Source: an uncultured Lachnospiraceae bacterium (GTDB lineage Bacteria > Bacillota > Clostridia > Lachnospirales > Lachnospiraceae). From it: DNA of 64,000 nucleotides. The translations under genes were made by a program, and so were the position numbers. Each line of letters opens with the position of its first letter. Positions within the stretch are counted from its first letter, which is position 1. The notes under the pieces are model-generated. The model was not told the DNA's origin and made no database searches. It saw only the letters and a list, made by a program, of their open reading frames with translations. This document shows positions 8,826 through 17,359 of the stretch, one piece after another. Location: positions 1 to 64,000 of the forward strand of contig CAJTSL010000019.1 of NCBI GenBank assembly GCA_910578845.1, in the 5' to 3' direction.

Positions 8826-9487
8826 CGGTATCCCATCCCCCATACGGTTTCTATATATTCTGTTTGCGTATATTGCTTGAGCTTTTTCCTGATTCTGCGG
8901 ACTAGTTCTGTAATTACCCTGCTATCCCCTTCCGCATCAAATCCGCAGACTTTCTCATATATTCTTTCCTTATCAAAGACCATGCCCGGATGCATAGTGA
9001 AAAACTCCATGATACCATATTCCAATTTTGTCAGTTCCAGATAATCTGTATGGACCTGCACAGTCTTTGCCTTATAATCAATCGTCAATTCGCCCTGGAA
9101 GCAACATGCTGTCCGGCTCGTACGCCGCGCCTCCCGTTTCAGATGCGCCATAATCCTTGCTTCAAGTTCTTTCAAGCGAAACGGCTTTAGAATATAATCG
9201 TCGCCTCCCGAAGAAAGGCCATTCACAACATCCTCTTCTTCTACCCGCGCGGTCAGAAATAAAATAGGGCAGTCTACTTTATCCCGTATACTCCTGCATA
9301 CTTCTATCCCATCAATTTTCGGCATATTTACATCCAATAATATAATATCCGGCTGTAGCTTCACTTTGTTTAACCCCTCTGTTCCATTCTCTGCCGTAAG
9401 GATTTCATATTTTTTTAGCTCAAAATATTTTTTCAGCATTTTGAGAAGTTCGGTATCATCATCAATAATCAATATCCTATACGCCAT
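8813..9487 (-). CDS. OmpR/PhoB-family response regulator
   Basis: 224 residues. Receiver domain 1-115 with acidic pocket DDD at 9-11, phospho-acceptor Asp52 (IILLDVNMPKIDG) and Lys in ILKPF. The C-terminal winged helix (about 130-224) ends with the standard ETVWGMGYRW. It pairs with the histidine kinase whose gene overlaps its stop codon. The RBS AGGGAG precedes ATG. Probable target: the downstream ABC exporter operon at 4949-7558. Confidence 0.93.
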   Translation of the reverse strand: MAYRILIIDDDTELLKMLKKYFELKKYEILTAENGTEGLNKVKLQPDIILLDVNMPKIDGIEVCRSIRDKVDCPILFLTARVEEEDVVNGLSSGGDDYILKPFRLKELEARIMAHLKREARRTSRTACCFQGELTIDYKAKTVQVHTDYLELTKLEYGIMEFFTMHPGMVFDKERIYEKVCGFDAEGDSRVITELVRRIRKKLKQYTQTEYIETVWGMGYRWIK

Positions 9488-9550
9488 TTTTGCTCCCTGC
9501 CCTTAATCGGATTAGCCTTCAGGCTTATTCTGTTATCATGTACATAATCT

Positions 9551-9597
9551 GCCGGCAGGCCATTCCTTTGGTCTGCCGACATTTAAAAATGATTATA
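9551..9597 (-). promoter_or_regulatory. Probable -10 element and 5' leader stem-loop of the two-component operon
   Basis: On the minus strand TATAAT (9592-9597) is followed a dozen bases later by a stem of 11 positions, GTCGGCAGACC pairing with GGCCTGCCGGC across AAAGGAAT (9551-9580), with nine or ten pairs. The stem would sit at the very 5' end of the regulator-kinase mRNA. No U-run follows, so it is not an obvious terminator. No convincing -35 box was found. Confidence 0.4.
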
Positions 9598-9676
9598 CTA
9601 CACAAATCCCAACAAAAAAACAACGTATGGTGCTACAAACTGGATTTGTCTTTTATAATATATATTATATATAAGG

Positions 9677-9877
9677 TTACTGTTGCTTTCTAAAGGTAAT
9701 GACAAATCCCCCTTTAACCTGCACTGATGTTGCCATATAATCGTATGTTACAAGTTCCCACCCATTAGCGGATCTTTCGTTAATTAACTGGTCTAATTGA
9801 GCTATGTCTTTTTCATCCGCTTTGTCGGAAAACCATTTTGTGCCTACCATTAAGAGTTCTGTTTTATAAATATACAT
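9677..9877 (-). CDS. DUF4177 family small protein
   Basis: 66 residues. It matches the DUF4177 pattern: an N-terminal strand (YIYKTELL), a central helix built on IAQLDQLINERSANGWELV and a final strand (GGFVITFRK); the NGWELV segment is the hallmark. Function unknown. GGGAGG lies nine bases before the ATG. It stands alone between the two-component operon and the small membrane protein gene. Confidence 0.75.
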   Translation of the reverse strand: MYIYKTELLMVGTKWFSDKADEKDIAQLDQLINERSANGWELVTYDYMATSVQVKGGFVITFRKQQ

Positions 9878-10103
9878 GATTTGTTTCCTCCCGTTTTAAA
9901 TAAGAATCATTTCAGAATACAAATTCCAGTTTGTTGTTGCTTTATATGCAGCCTCCTATATCGGTGTGAAGTATAAGTCACTTCTCTACATAATATAATT
10001 TTTTTCTTTATAGATGTCAAGTATTTCATACATATAGTATCAAAAAAATACCACACTCATTTAGGGGATCATGAGCATGGCTGAATATGATCTGTAGCGC
10101 AAG

Positions 10104-10421
10104 TTACCTGATTTTCTTTAACACCAACAATGCAATATCAGCGGTTAAAAGGAACAGGGTATAAACCGTCTGTATCCCGTTTGCTAACCGGACTATGTTA
10201 TCCATAGACCACACTAAGAAATATGCGTAAATATTTAAAAAGACAAACAACATAGCAAAAGAAATCAGCGAAGCCGTAGCAATAAGCCCTCGTCCTCTTT
10301 CATCTTTTCCCTCTTTCGTAAAATAGAAGAATATGAAAAATCCTAAAAGCACGAACCCAAGCCCTGCGTTTATTTTCATAAAAACCCTGCTGTCAAATAA
10401 ATTATTTACCCATTCTATCAT
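10104..10421 (-). CDS. Small membrane protein, unknown
   Basis: 105 residues with three hydrophobic helices (about 15-33, 46-70 and 80-101) and a charged loop (TKEGKDERGRG) between the first two. It begins directly after the stop codon of the small HTH regulator gene (TAA then ATG, no gap), with AAGGAGG ahead. Tightly coupled HTH plus membrane-protein pairs of this kind (YozG-like regulator with a DUF2975/DUF2178-type partner) are common in Firmicutes. I cannot assign the family firmly, but the regulator probably controls or is controlled by this protein. Confidence 0.65.
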   Translation of the reverse strand: MIEWVNNLFDSRVFMKINAGLGFVLLGFFIFFYFTKEGKDERGRGLIATASLISFAMLFVFLNIYAYFLVWSMDNIVRLANGIQTVYTLFLLTADIALLVLKKIR

Positions 10422-10646
10422 TTAATGTTCCTCCTTAAAATCAAATAAATCCTCGATCGTAACTTCAAATACCTTTGCGATACTGTATGCGAGCAGCATA
10501 GAGGGATTATAACGATTTCGCTCAAGCTGCATAATTGTCTGTCTGGATACACCCACCAGATCGGCAAGCTCTTGCTGTGTCATTCTTTTTGTGGCTCGAT
10601 ATATATGGATCTTACTATCAAATTGATATTTGTTCTTATTTGTCAT
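10422..10646 (-). CDS. Small XRE-type HTH transcriptional regulator
   Basis: About 74 residues: IYRATKRMTQQELADLVGVS, then RQTIMQLERNRYNPSMLLAYSI, then AKVFEVTIEDLF, the compact YozG/PlcR-like HTH. I chose ATG 10646; longer in-frame starts exist, but the extra residues are basic and run into the end of the restriction-subunit gene. It is coupled to the three-helix membrane protein that follows without a gap. Confidence 0.8.
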   Translation of the reverse strand: MTNKNKYQFDSKIHIYRATKRMTQQELADLVGVSRQTIMQLERNRYNPSMLLAYSIAKVFEVTIEDLFDFKEEH

Positions 10647-10731
10647 AGGCTCACCGTCTTTCATCATTTTGCATGTCTTGTGCGATACAAGCATAACATA
10701 TTTCTTACATTTTGTCGAAGAAAGATTGTGC

Positions 10732-13700
10732 CTATCCCTTATGCGATTGCCTGGCAAAAGCACAGTTGCTACTAGCCTTCCCGATATGATCCATCACATC
10801 TAACAGGCTCTGATAGCAGTCCACGTCATGATACACAACATCTTCTGTTGATATCTCGTTGAAGAGTTTTCTTGCACAGGCAATCTTCGCCTGCTCGATC
10901 GGCCTAAGCGCAAGGCTCTCCATCGTCCCTTTTGTTTCCACCAGGAAATAAATATGTTTGACGCTGCCCTCATAAAACGCGATCGCCCAATCAGGAGAAT
11001 AATTCCCGACCGGAGTTGGAATCGAGTAGCGTCTTGGCAGTTTCGCGTATGCGCATACCTCTTCTGCACTGTCTAACTCTTTCGCGAACCTGCACTCAAC
11101 GCTATTTTCTGCAAAACCATCCGTAAATACATAATCCTGTATATGTTTTTTCGCCCGAAATGCTTTATGGAAGCTGGTTCGTTTCTGTTCCGTGAAAATA
11201 GAATCGTCATATTTGCCTGCGATCTGCTCATAGGAAATATTCTCTACTATCAAAATTGCTTTTTGCTCCTTGATCAGCCTGATTGCCTTTCCTAAGAATT
11301 CTTCCGGGTTATTTTGGAACATGGCAAATTTCTCTGGGCTGATCCCCTGTAAAATAGCGGCAGCCGTCTTTCTGGTCAAAGTTGCGCCTTCTGCAATTTT
11401 GCCAACCAGATCATACGGGATCTGTCCTGTTGGCAAATGTTGCAGCGTAACCGTTGCAGATTCTACGCCGCCAAACGAATCATTCTTCTTAACCATTTCC
11501 GTATCCATAGCGTCTTTCTGCTCTGCGCGCGTTACTGTATATTGAAGCGACGAGACGAACAATTCCTGGTCTATTTGCGCAATTGCCCTGGCAATAAGTT
11601 CATTGCTATCAAAAGAAGTGGTATACGCATACTTATGATTAATCTGTTCCCATAACGCCTGGAACTCTTTTGTTGCAAAATTTTCATTGAGCGCATTATC
11701 CTGTATAGGTGTCTGATTGCCATTGTCAATCATCTCCTTAATGATCGCTTCATCGAAAATGCTCTGAAGCAGCCGATGGATGCCTTCCGCTACCGGCTGC
11801 AATTCTTCCGGGAGCGGCGCTACCGTATGGTTCTTCAAATCCTCATGATACTCTTGTGTAATCTGTTCCTGCTCATCTATATAATCATTCTTGATGAGAT
11901 ATCTATAAATGGCAAAAGCCTGCTTAGAGGACAATTTCCATGCCACGCCATCGACACATACCGTCTGACCGATAAAATATTCTTTGGCAGCTTTCTTTGG
12001 CCTTTCATATAAGCTCTCTTTGATCTTATTCTGTAAATCGGCAGCAAAGGACTGATAACCTTCACTGGCGATGACGGTAAGCCTATTTACCTTATGTACC
12101 AGCTCTCTGCCTAAGCTTGCTTCATCCATACGGAACCCTTCCTGATTGACACATAAACGCAGCCCGCGCCCTACTTCCTGTCTTTTCGCGGTAGCGCTAT
12201 CGCTATGTTTCAACGTACAGATCTGAAACACATTCGGATTATCCCATCCTTCCCTTAAGGCCGAATGGGAGAAAAGGAACCTGACAGGTTCTTCAAAGCT
12301 AAGCAGGCGCTCTTTATTTTTTAAGATCAAATCATATGCGCAAATATCATCAGACAAATTGGCATTGCCTTTGACATCACTGTTTATAGAGCGTCCTTTC
12401 TTATCTATGCTAAAATACCCCTTATGCGTAGACTGGGGCGTAATCGCCTGCAAATATTTCTGGTAAGGCGTCTTATCTTTCGTCCTATATTGCGCTACTA
12501 CGTCCTGGTATTCTTCCTCAAATATACGCCCATATTCCCCCATCTGCTCCTCGCCGTTCTCACCGTACATACGGTATTTGGAGACTTCATCTATAAAGAA
12601 TAGGGATAAGGTCTTAATGCCACGATAAAAGAGCTCTTCCTCTTTCTCCAAATGAGAAATGATCGTCTCCCGTATCTGTATCCTGCGCATGTCCTTTTCC
12701 GAGATATCGCCTACGATATCGCCCTTATAAATCACTTCCCCATTCGTAAAAGAAACGGAACCTGCTGCCGGGTCAATTCCTGCGATACGGTAGTCTTTGT
12801 ATTGTTCCATATGTTTTGAGATCTCATAGAGATTATCATCCACACTGACTATTCTCATTTCCCGGTTTATGGACTTCTGCCGCCTGATCTCAAGCTCTAG
12901 TCGCGCTTTCGGCAGATGAGCCGGTGAGACAAGGATGTTCTCTAAATATAGGTATTTATCTGTGCCTTTCAGGTTCTTCACCTGAAACCCTTTTACTTCG
13001 ATCCGTTTGACAAGCCTCTGGTTATAAGCATCTACCGCATCAAGCGCATATACCAGATTGTGATGCTCTCTATGGGTCGCCGAATAATGCAGGCAAAATA
13101 ACGGATTGAAATTCTGCAATGCCTTCTGCGTGGCATCCCCTCCCATCTTCTGCGGCTCATCCAGGATCAGGATCGGATTGTTTGCACGTATCACGTCAAT
13201 CGGCCTTCTCGCGCCAAATGTATCTCTCTCTTCATAGATAACGCGTGCTTCTTTGCTCCTTCCCCCTTCTTTCATAGAGGAATTAAACGCCTGCATATTA
13301 ATGATCATCACACAGATGCCTGTATTGCTCGAGAACTCGTCCAACTGATTCAGGTTATTGCTATTATATACGAAATACCGCACTTTTTTCTCATACTGCT
13401 CCTGGAAATGCTCTTGCGTCATCTCAAATGTTTTTTTAACGCCTTCCCGGATCGCAACAGACGGCACGACTACGATAAATTTTGACCATCCGTACTGGCG
13501 GTTCAATTCATACATCGTCTTAATATACACATACGTCTTCCCGGTACCGGTTTCCATCTCCACATCCAAAGAACATCTGCCCAGGTTCCCTGCGATCTGG
13601 CCCGAGCGCCTGATATTGTTCTGTTGCTGGATTTCTCTGATATTGTCAAGCAATACCGTATCCGGCAATACGATGGCGGCATTCCGATAGCCAGTAACAT

Positions 13701-13929
13701 CATCTTCCTCTTTTAATTCGAGCCCCGCTGCGCCAGATGCTGCCTCGATCAAGGAAACCTGGGAATAAGCTGTATGCGCATATATATCTTTATCTGCCTT
13801 ATCCATCCTTATCCGGCCAATGTCTCTTTGATATGTTGCCGCATCTGAAAAAGGCTGTCCTTTAAAAGCGCCTACCACGCTCATGACAGCCTCCGTCTGA
13901 TACTGTTGTATTTGAAAATGAAGCTTCAC
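10732..13929 (-). CDS. res: Type III restriction endonuclease, Res (helicase-nuclease) subunit
   Basis: 1065 residues. N-terminal superfamily 2 helicase/translocase: motif I ETGTGKT at 126-132, motif II DEPQ at 257-260, and a later helicase motif near SALREGWDNPNVFQI. A C-terminal PD-(E/D)xK nuclease is visible as SPDW (978-981) and ETKG (998-1001). Res cleaves DNA at a distance from unmethylated sites after ATP-dependent diffusion or translocation with the Mod subunit. Length and motif order are those of an intact family member. It follows mod by 84 bp on the same strand and is likely expressed from the promoter upstream of mod. Confidence 0.95.
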   Translation of the reverse strand: MKLHFQIQQYQTEAVMSVVGAFKGQPFSDAATYQRDIGRIRMDKADKDIYAHTAYSQVSLIEAASGAAGLELKEEDDVTGYRNAAIVLPDTVLLDNIREIQQQNNIRRSGQIAGNLGRCSLDVEMETGTGKTYVYIKTMYELNRQYGWSKFIVVVPSVAIREGVKKTFEMTQEHFQEQYEKKVRYFVYNSNNLNQLDEFSSNTGICVMIINMQAFNSSMKEGGRSKEARVIYEERDTFGARRPIDVIRANNPILILDEPQKMGGDATQKALQNFNPLFCLHYSATHREHHNLVYALDAVDAYNQRLVKRIEVKGFQVKNLKGTDKYLYLENILVSPAHLPKARLELEIRRQKSINREMRIVSVDDNLYEISKHMEQYKDYRIAGIDPAAGSVSFTNGEVIYKGDIVGDISEKDMRRIQIRETIISHLEKEEELFYRGIKTLSLFFIDEVSKYRMYGENGEEQMGEYGRIFEEEYQDVVAQYRTKDKTPYQKYLQAITPQSTHKGYFSIDKKGRSINSDVKGNANLSDDICAYDLILKNKERLLSFEEPVRFLFSHSALREGWDNPNVFQICTLKHSDSATAKRQEVGRGLRLCVNQEGFRMDEASLGRELVHKVNRLTVIASEGYQSFAADLQNKIKESLYERPKKAAKEYFIGQTVCVDGVAWKLSSKQAFAIYRYLIKNDYIDEQEQITQEYHEDLKNHTVAPLPEELQPVAEGIHRLLQSIFDEAIIKEMIDNGNQTPIQDNALNENFATKEFQALWEQINHKYAYTTSFDSNELIARAIAQIDQELFVSSLQYTVTRAEQKDAMDTEMVKKNDSFGGVESATVTLQHLPTGQIPYDLVGKIAEGATLTRKTAAAILQGISPEKFAMFQNNPEEFLGKAIRLIKEQKAILIVENISYEQIAGKYDDSIFTEQKRTSFHKAFRAKKHIQDYVFTDGFAENSVECRFAKELDSAEEVCAYAKLPRRYSIPTPVGNYSPDWAIAFYEGSVKHIYFLVETKGTMESLALRPIEQAKIACARKLFNEISTEDVVYHDVDCYQSLLDVMDHIGKASSNCAFARQSHKG

Positions 13930-14013
13930 TTATCCTTTCTTCCTTCCTGTGCCCATACGGCAATCATGCAGTGCAGACGCCCTTCATTATCTTTATGCGA
14001 TCGCGCAGGCATA

Positions 14014-16002
14014 TTATAGCACCTTTCTCACTGTCTTAGGGCTATATGTCTTAAAGATCTGCTCGAAATTAGCCGCTACACTGTCATTTGCCATGCCGCT
14101 GTCCCGAAATACCGCATACTGCGGCTTCTTCTTCGCAATGGCTTTCACAGTCTCCTCTGTGACGGCATTGTCAAAACATGCCAACAGGAGACCGTCCGCA
14201 ACATGGAATACTTTTTTGCCTGCAATCTGCTTTTCTTCGATCTTACTAGATAGCAGCACGCCTAACTCTAACATCGCCTGGAATAGCAAATCCTCGGGCG
14301 TACGGCCTTCCTTGATATTATCCGCCAATGCAAACAGTGACTGCTGCCGGGTCTGCAACGGCGTGTAATAGACGTCTTTCATATTGGAGGATGCTAAGCG
14401 CAATACGCGGAACCCACAGTCAACATCGGCTTTTCTTTTCTTTATCGCCGCTCCTGCTTTTCTGATCCTGTCCTCACCCGCTTCGCATATCGTTTGATAT
14501 CCTGCGCGGTAAAGGGCGCTCTCTTCGTGGCATGCTTCCGGGATCTGCACCATAATGAATTTTCTTCTCGCATTTTCCGCCTCATTGGCCTCCATGACTG
14601 CCTGTGCGAGCGTAGAAGAACCGGCAAAGAAATCTAAAATAATGTCTTCCTTCCCGGTAAAGGACAGAACATGCTCTTTGCATATCTCCAACGCTTTGGG
14701 CGTATCAAACGGGATCCCCATGCCTTCTAAGAGCGCCGTATCGCTTCCGCCGTAATAAAGCAGCGACGGTATGTTCTCATATCTGTTCTCCGCTAACAGA
14801 TACTTCCTGGTCGGCTGCGTAGATTCATCCTTACCAAATAGGATTAACCCTTTCTCTAAAAGCTCTTTCATGGTCGCGCTTGGATTCCGCCATCCTCTTT
14901 CCGGCAACGGACATGGTTTTCCTGTCACCGGATGGAGCAAAGGGACGAAATAGTCGTCCGGCGCTTTCTTCTTATTGGGCCATGCCATAGATACGCCCCT
15001 ATAGACGTTTCCGTTTTCATCAATTTTACAATAGGCTTTTTCTCCCCCGCTAAAATCCGGCTGGCTTTTTACCCATTGTGCATATTCTTCATTTGCATCT
15101 TCTAGCGTATAGCCAGTCCCGATTTTGGCAAACACGCTCTTCGCCTTTTTCATCATAAGCGCCGCATTCTTCTTAGGCCTTTGCATCGGGCAGCTTTCTA
15201 AAAATGCATTCCGGTTCCTGGCATATAACACAATATATTCATGCTGTACAGAAATGCCCCTGGCGTCGCCTTTGGGATTCCTTTTATCCCACACGATTGT
15301 CCCCAGATCATTTTGCTCGCCAAAGATCTCCGCACAGACCTTCTGGAGATTCGTAATTTCGTTTTCATCCATATTAATCAGGATAATGCCATCTTCTGAA
15401 AGCAGATTCTTGGCAAGCCTGAGCCTGGGATAGATCATGTTCAGCCAGTCCGTATGATATCTTCCGTTAGATTCATTATTGGCGCGCATGTCAAACAGCA
15501 CATTGCCGTCTTCATCGTATTTGCCGCTGATCCGGTTAAAAGCGGCATTCCCAACAGCATAATCGTCATCGTATACGAAAGAATCCTTGCCCGTATTATA
15601 CGGCGGATCAATATATATCATTTTAATCTTGCCAAGGTACGTTTCCTGTAAAATCTTCAATACCTCGAGATTGTCGCCTTCGATATAAAGGTTTTCCGTT
15701 TCAGGATAATCAACGCTTTTCTCCTTCTCGGGGCGCAAAGTAGCGCTCGTTGCTTCATTGGAGAGCAATATTGCCTTCTTTTTCCCCGGCCAGGTAAATG
15801 TGTACCGTTCTTCGTTCCCTGCTATGACGTTATTGCCGATTTCTGCTTTCAATAAATCGGCGTCCACTCCTCTTTCCACGATCGGATCCCCGTTATCATC
15901 ATATCCAACAATCTTTTCGGTAAAGACGTTCGGGAATAATTCTCGCAATAACGCAAAGTTCTTATCTGCCAGACTTTCCGTCCGCATTTTCAACTGATCC
16001 AT
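14014..16002 (-). CDS. mod: Type III DNA methyltransferase, Mod subunit
   Basis: 662 residues. The beta-class order of motifs is seen: catalytic motif IV DPPYNTGKD at 132-140, target-recognition region roughly 200-420, then the AdoMet-binding motif LDFFAGSST at 456-464. Mod methylates adenine in an asymmetric site on one strand and gives specificity to the Res subunit encoded next. No frameshift or simple-sequence tract that would suggest phase variation was seen. The N-terminal text (KNFALLRELFPNVFTEKIVGYD) is typical of Mod proteins. Confidence 0.95.
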   Translation of the reverse strand: MDQLKMRTESLADKNFALLRELFPNVFTEKIVGYDDNGDPIVERGVDADLLKAEIGNNVIAGNEERYTFTWPGKKKAILLSNEATSATLRPEKEKSVDYPETENLYIEGDNLEVLKILQETYLGKIKMIYIDPPYNTGKDSFVYDDDYAVGNAAFNRISGKYDEDGNVLFDMRANNESNGRYHTDWLNMIYPRLRLAKNLLSEDGIILINMDENEITNLQKVCAEIFGEQNDLGTIVWDKRNPKGDARGISVQHEYIVLYARNRNAFLESCPMQRPKKNAALMMKKAKSVFAKIGTGYTLEDANEEYAQWVKSQPDFSGGEKAYCKIDENGNVYRGVSMAWPNKKKAPDDYFVPLLHPVTGKPCPLPERGWRNPSATMKELLEKGLILFGKDESTQPTRKYLLAENRYENIPSLLYYGGSDTALLEGMGIPFDTPKALEICKEHVLSFTGKEDIILDFFAGSSTLAQAVMEANEAENARRKFIMVQIPEACHEESALYRAGYQTICEAGEDRIRKAGAAIKKRKADVDCGFRVLRLASSNMKDVYYTPLQTRQQSLFALADNIKEGRTPEDLLFQAMLELGVLLSSKIEEKQIAGKKVFHVADGLLLACFDNAVTEETVKAIAKKKPQYAVFRDSGMANDSVAANFEQIFKTYSPKTVRKVL

Positions 16003-16098
16003 AAAGCTCCCTCATTCTGTCCCTTTTGGGGCGCAGGCTGTCATATCCTGGAAATCCGCTATAAATTTCCATGCTTCTTCCTGTCACTTACTAACTCC

Positions 16099-16127
16099 AT
16101 TATATCCGCATCCACTATGAAAGACAA
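16099..16127 (-). promoter_or_regulatory. Promoter of the mod-res operon
   Basis: On the minus strand TTGTCT (16122-16127), a 17-bp spacer and TATAAT (16099-16104) lie about 100 bp before the mod start. This is a good vegetative-type promoter in the gap between the AraC gene and mod. Confidence 0.7.
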
Positions 16128-16204
16128 CCTAAATGTCTACAGCCGCCATCCGCTTGCCCATATCGCAGCCGTATCAGAGAAAGGGAAAAAAGAGCGTCAT
16201 AGCA

Positions 16205-17002
16205 TCAGCAAAATTCTTGCCGATATTCCTGGCGGTATTCCCGCGGCGTCATCCGGTAGCGTTCTTTAAATACACGGTTAAATGTCCTCTGGCTATCAAA
16301 CCCACTGTCCATACAGACTTGGGTGATCGTACGGTTCGTATTGCCTAGACGGTCGCAGGCATAGTGCAGGCGCGCTTCGTTCAGATAGCGGTTAAAATTG
16401 CAACGGAACATTTTCGAGAAAACCCTAGACAAAACATACTTGCTCACGCCTAAGTCCGAAGCCATGGAAGTGAGGCTGATCTCATCCCGGAAATTTGCCG
16501 CAATATAGGATGCAACCTTGTAAATGATATCTTCGCTTCCCATGTTTTCCTTCTCTGTCATTTCCAACATCGGCAGACATTTCACAAGTATGATCTGCAT
16601 ATAGGCTTGCGCGACAACCATGTCTTTCATGCCTGTACTGGACAATTCCCATAGGCTGCTAAGCACTTCATCTTCCATGCCCGCTCTGCTGATGATGGGT
16701 CTTCTCGGTTTGCATTTTTGCAATGTCTCCATAAAAGCGCCGCAAATATAGGATGGTATCTGCATATAAAATACTCTGTTTGTCCCATTCGAAAAGACTT
16801 GGTAATGGTGTATGACATGCGGGAAAATAAATGCCATGTCTCCCTTCTCCATATGATATAGCTCTTCTCCGACTCCTGCTTCTAAACTTCCTTCTGTGAC
16901 ATATACGATTTCTAGTGCGTCATGAAGATGTGGCGGTACATGCCCTGACTCCTTGTTAGCACACATCACCCAATCTTTAGTTTCTCTATATTGTAAATGC
17001 AT
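16205..17002 (-). CDS. AraC-family transcriptional regulator
   Basis: 265 residues. N-terminal cupin-like sensor (about 10-140; GHVPPHLHDALEIVYV and the GDMAFIFPHVIHHYQ segment) and C-terminal double HTH of AraC type (about 165-262; SLTSMASDLGVSKYVLSRVF and the ITQVCMDSGFDSQRTFNRVF signature). Members sense sugars or related ligands and activate sugar-use genes. It sits just beyond the sugar-symporter remnant and GH2 beta-galactosidase gene on the same strand, so it may have controlled that locus. A good start ATG at 17002 precedes LHFQY-like text (MHLQYRETKDW). Confidence 0.88.
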   Translation of the reverse strand: MHLQYRETKDWVMCANKESGHVPPHLHDALEIVYVTEGSLEAGVGEELYHMEKGDMAFIFPHVIHHYQVFSNGTNRVFYMQIPSYICGAFMETLQKCKPRRPIISRAGMEDEVLSSLWELSSTGMKDMVVAQAYMQIILVKCLPMLEMTEKENMGSEDIIYKVASYIAANFRDEISLTSMASDLGVSKYVLSRVFSKMFRCNFNRYLNEARLHYACDRLGNTNRTITQVCMDSGFDSQRTFNRVFKERYRMTPREYRQEYRQEFC

Positions 17003-17154
17003 CTATGTCATTCCTTTCTTCGGATTTATTCTAATCAGCAATTTCGAACGGTCTCCCCATATCCCTTCCACACGCCTTGCAGCATCTGTCTATGATCTGC
17101 TCTGATTTGGTGAGCATTTTCTCATTTGCAAAAATATAATAAGCTTATAACGGA

Positions 17155-17340
17155 TCACCCCATTTCTTGTTTGAGCTTCATTTTCGTCTCTTCTACGTTC
17201 ATCTTAGACAAGATGAGCATAATCACGATGTTCAAGATCAGCGGCAGCCACAGATACATGAAATGCAACATGTCAATACAGGAATCTGGCTGGACGGCAA
17301 GCTTGCCTTTTGTCAGGAAGGTGTATTTTAATTTGTGACA
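17155..17340 (-). pseudogene. C-terminal remnant of a sugar:cation symporter (GPH/MelB-like)
   Basis: Reading leftward, the frame that ends at TGA 17155-17157 encodes about 50-60 residues including LAVQPDSCIDMLHFMYLWLP, then a hydrophobic helix (LILNIVIMLILSK) and a charged tail (MNVEETKMKLKQEMG). This is the pattern of the last helix and tail of GPH-family sugar symporters, which often neighbour beta-galactosidases. No start codon or upstream part exists: the frame meets the terminal sequence of the MITE-like repeat at 17340 and then the lacZ stop codon. I read it as the leftover of a deleted lactose permease. Identity of the family is moderately sure; the truncation is clear. Confidence 0.5.
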
Positions 17341-17356
17341 GGTGATTGCGAAGCTC
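17340..17356. repeat. Isolated terminus of the MITE-like repeat
   Basis: AGGTGATTGCGAAGCTC matches the end of the repeat elements at 4844, 27497 and 42188 over about 15 bases but continues into unrelated sequence. It sits 4 bp after the lacZ stop codon, exactly where the symporter remnant is cut off. Confidence 0.5.
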
Positions 17357-17359
17357 CCG

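Noticed and set aside
17126..17338. Plus-strand 70-codon frame in the lacZ-AraC gap
   Set aside because: It is the opposite strand of the symporter remnant, which has clear membrane-helix character in the minus frame.
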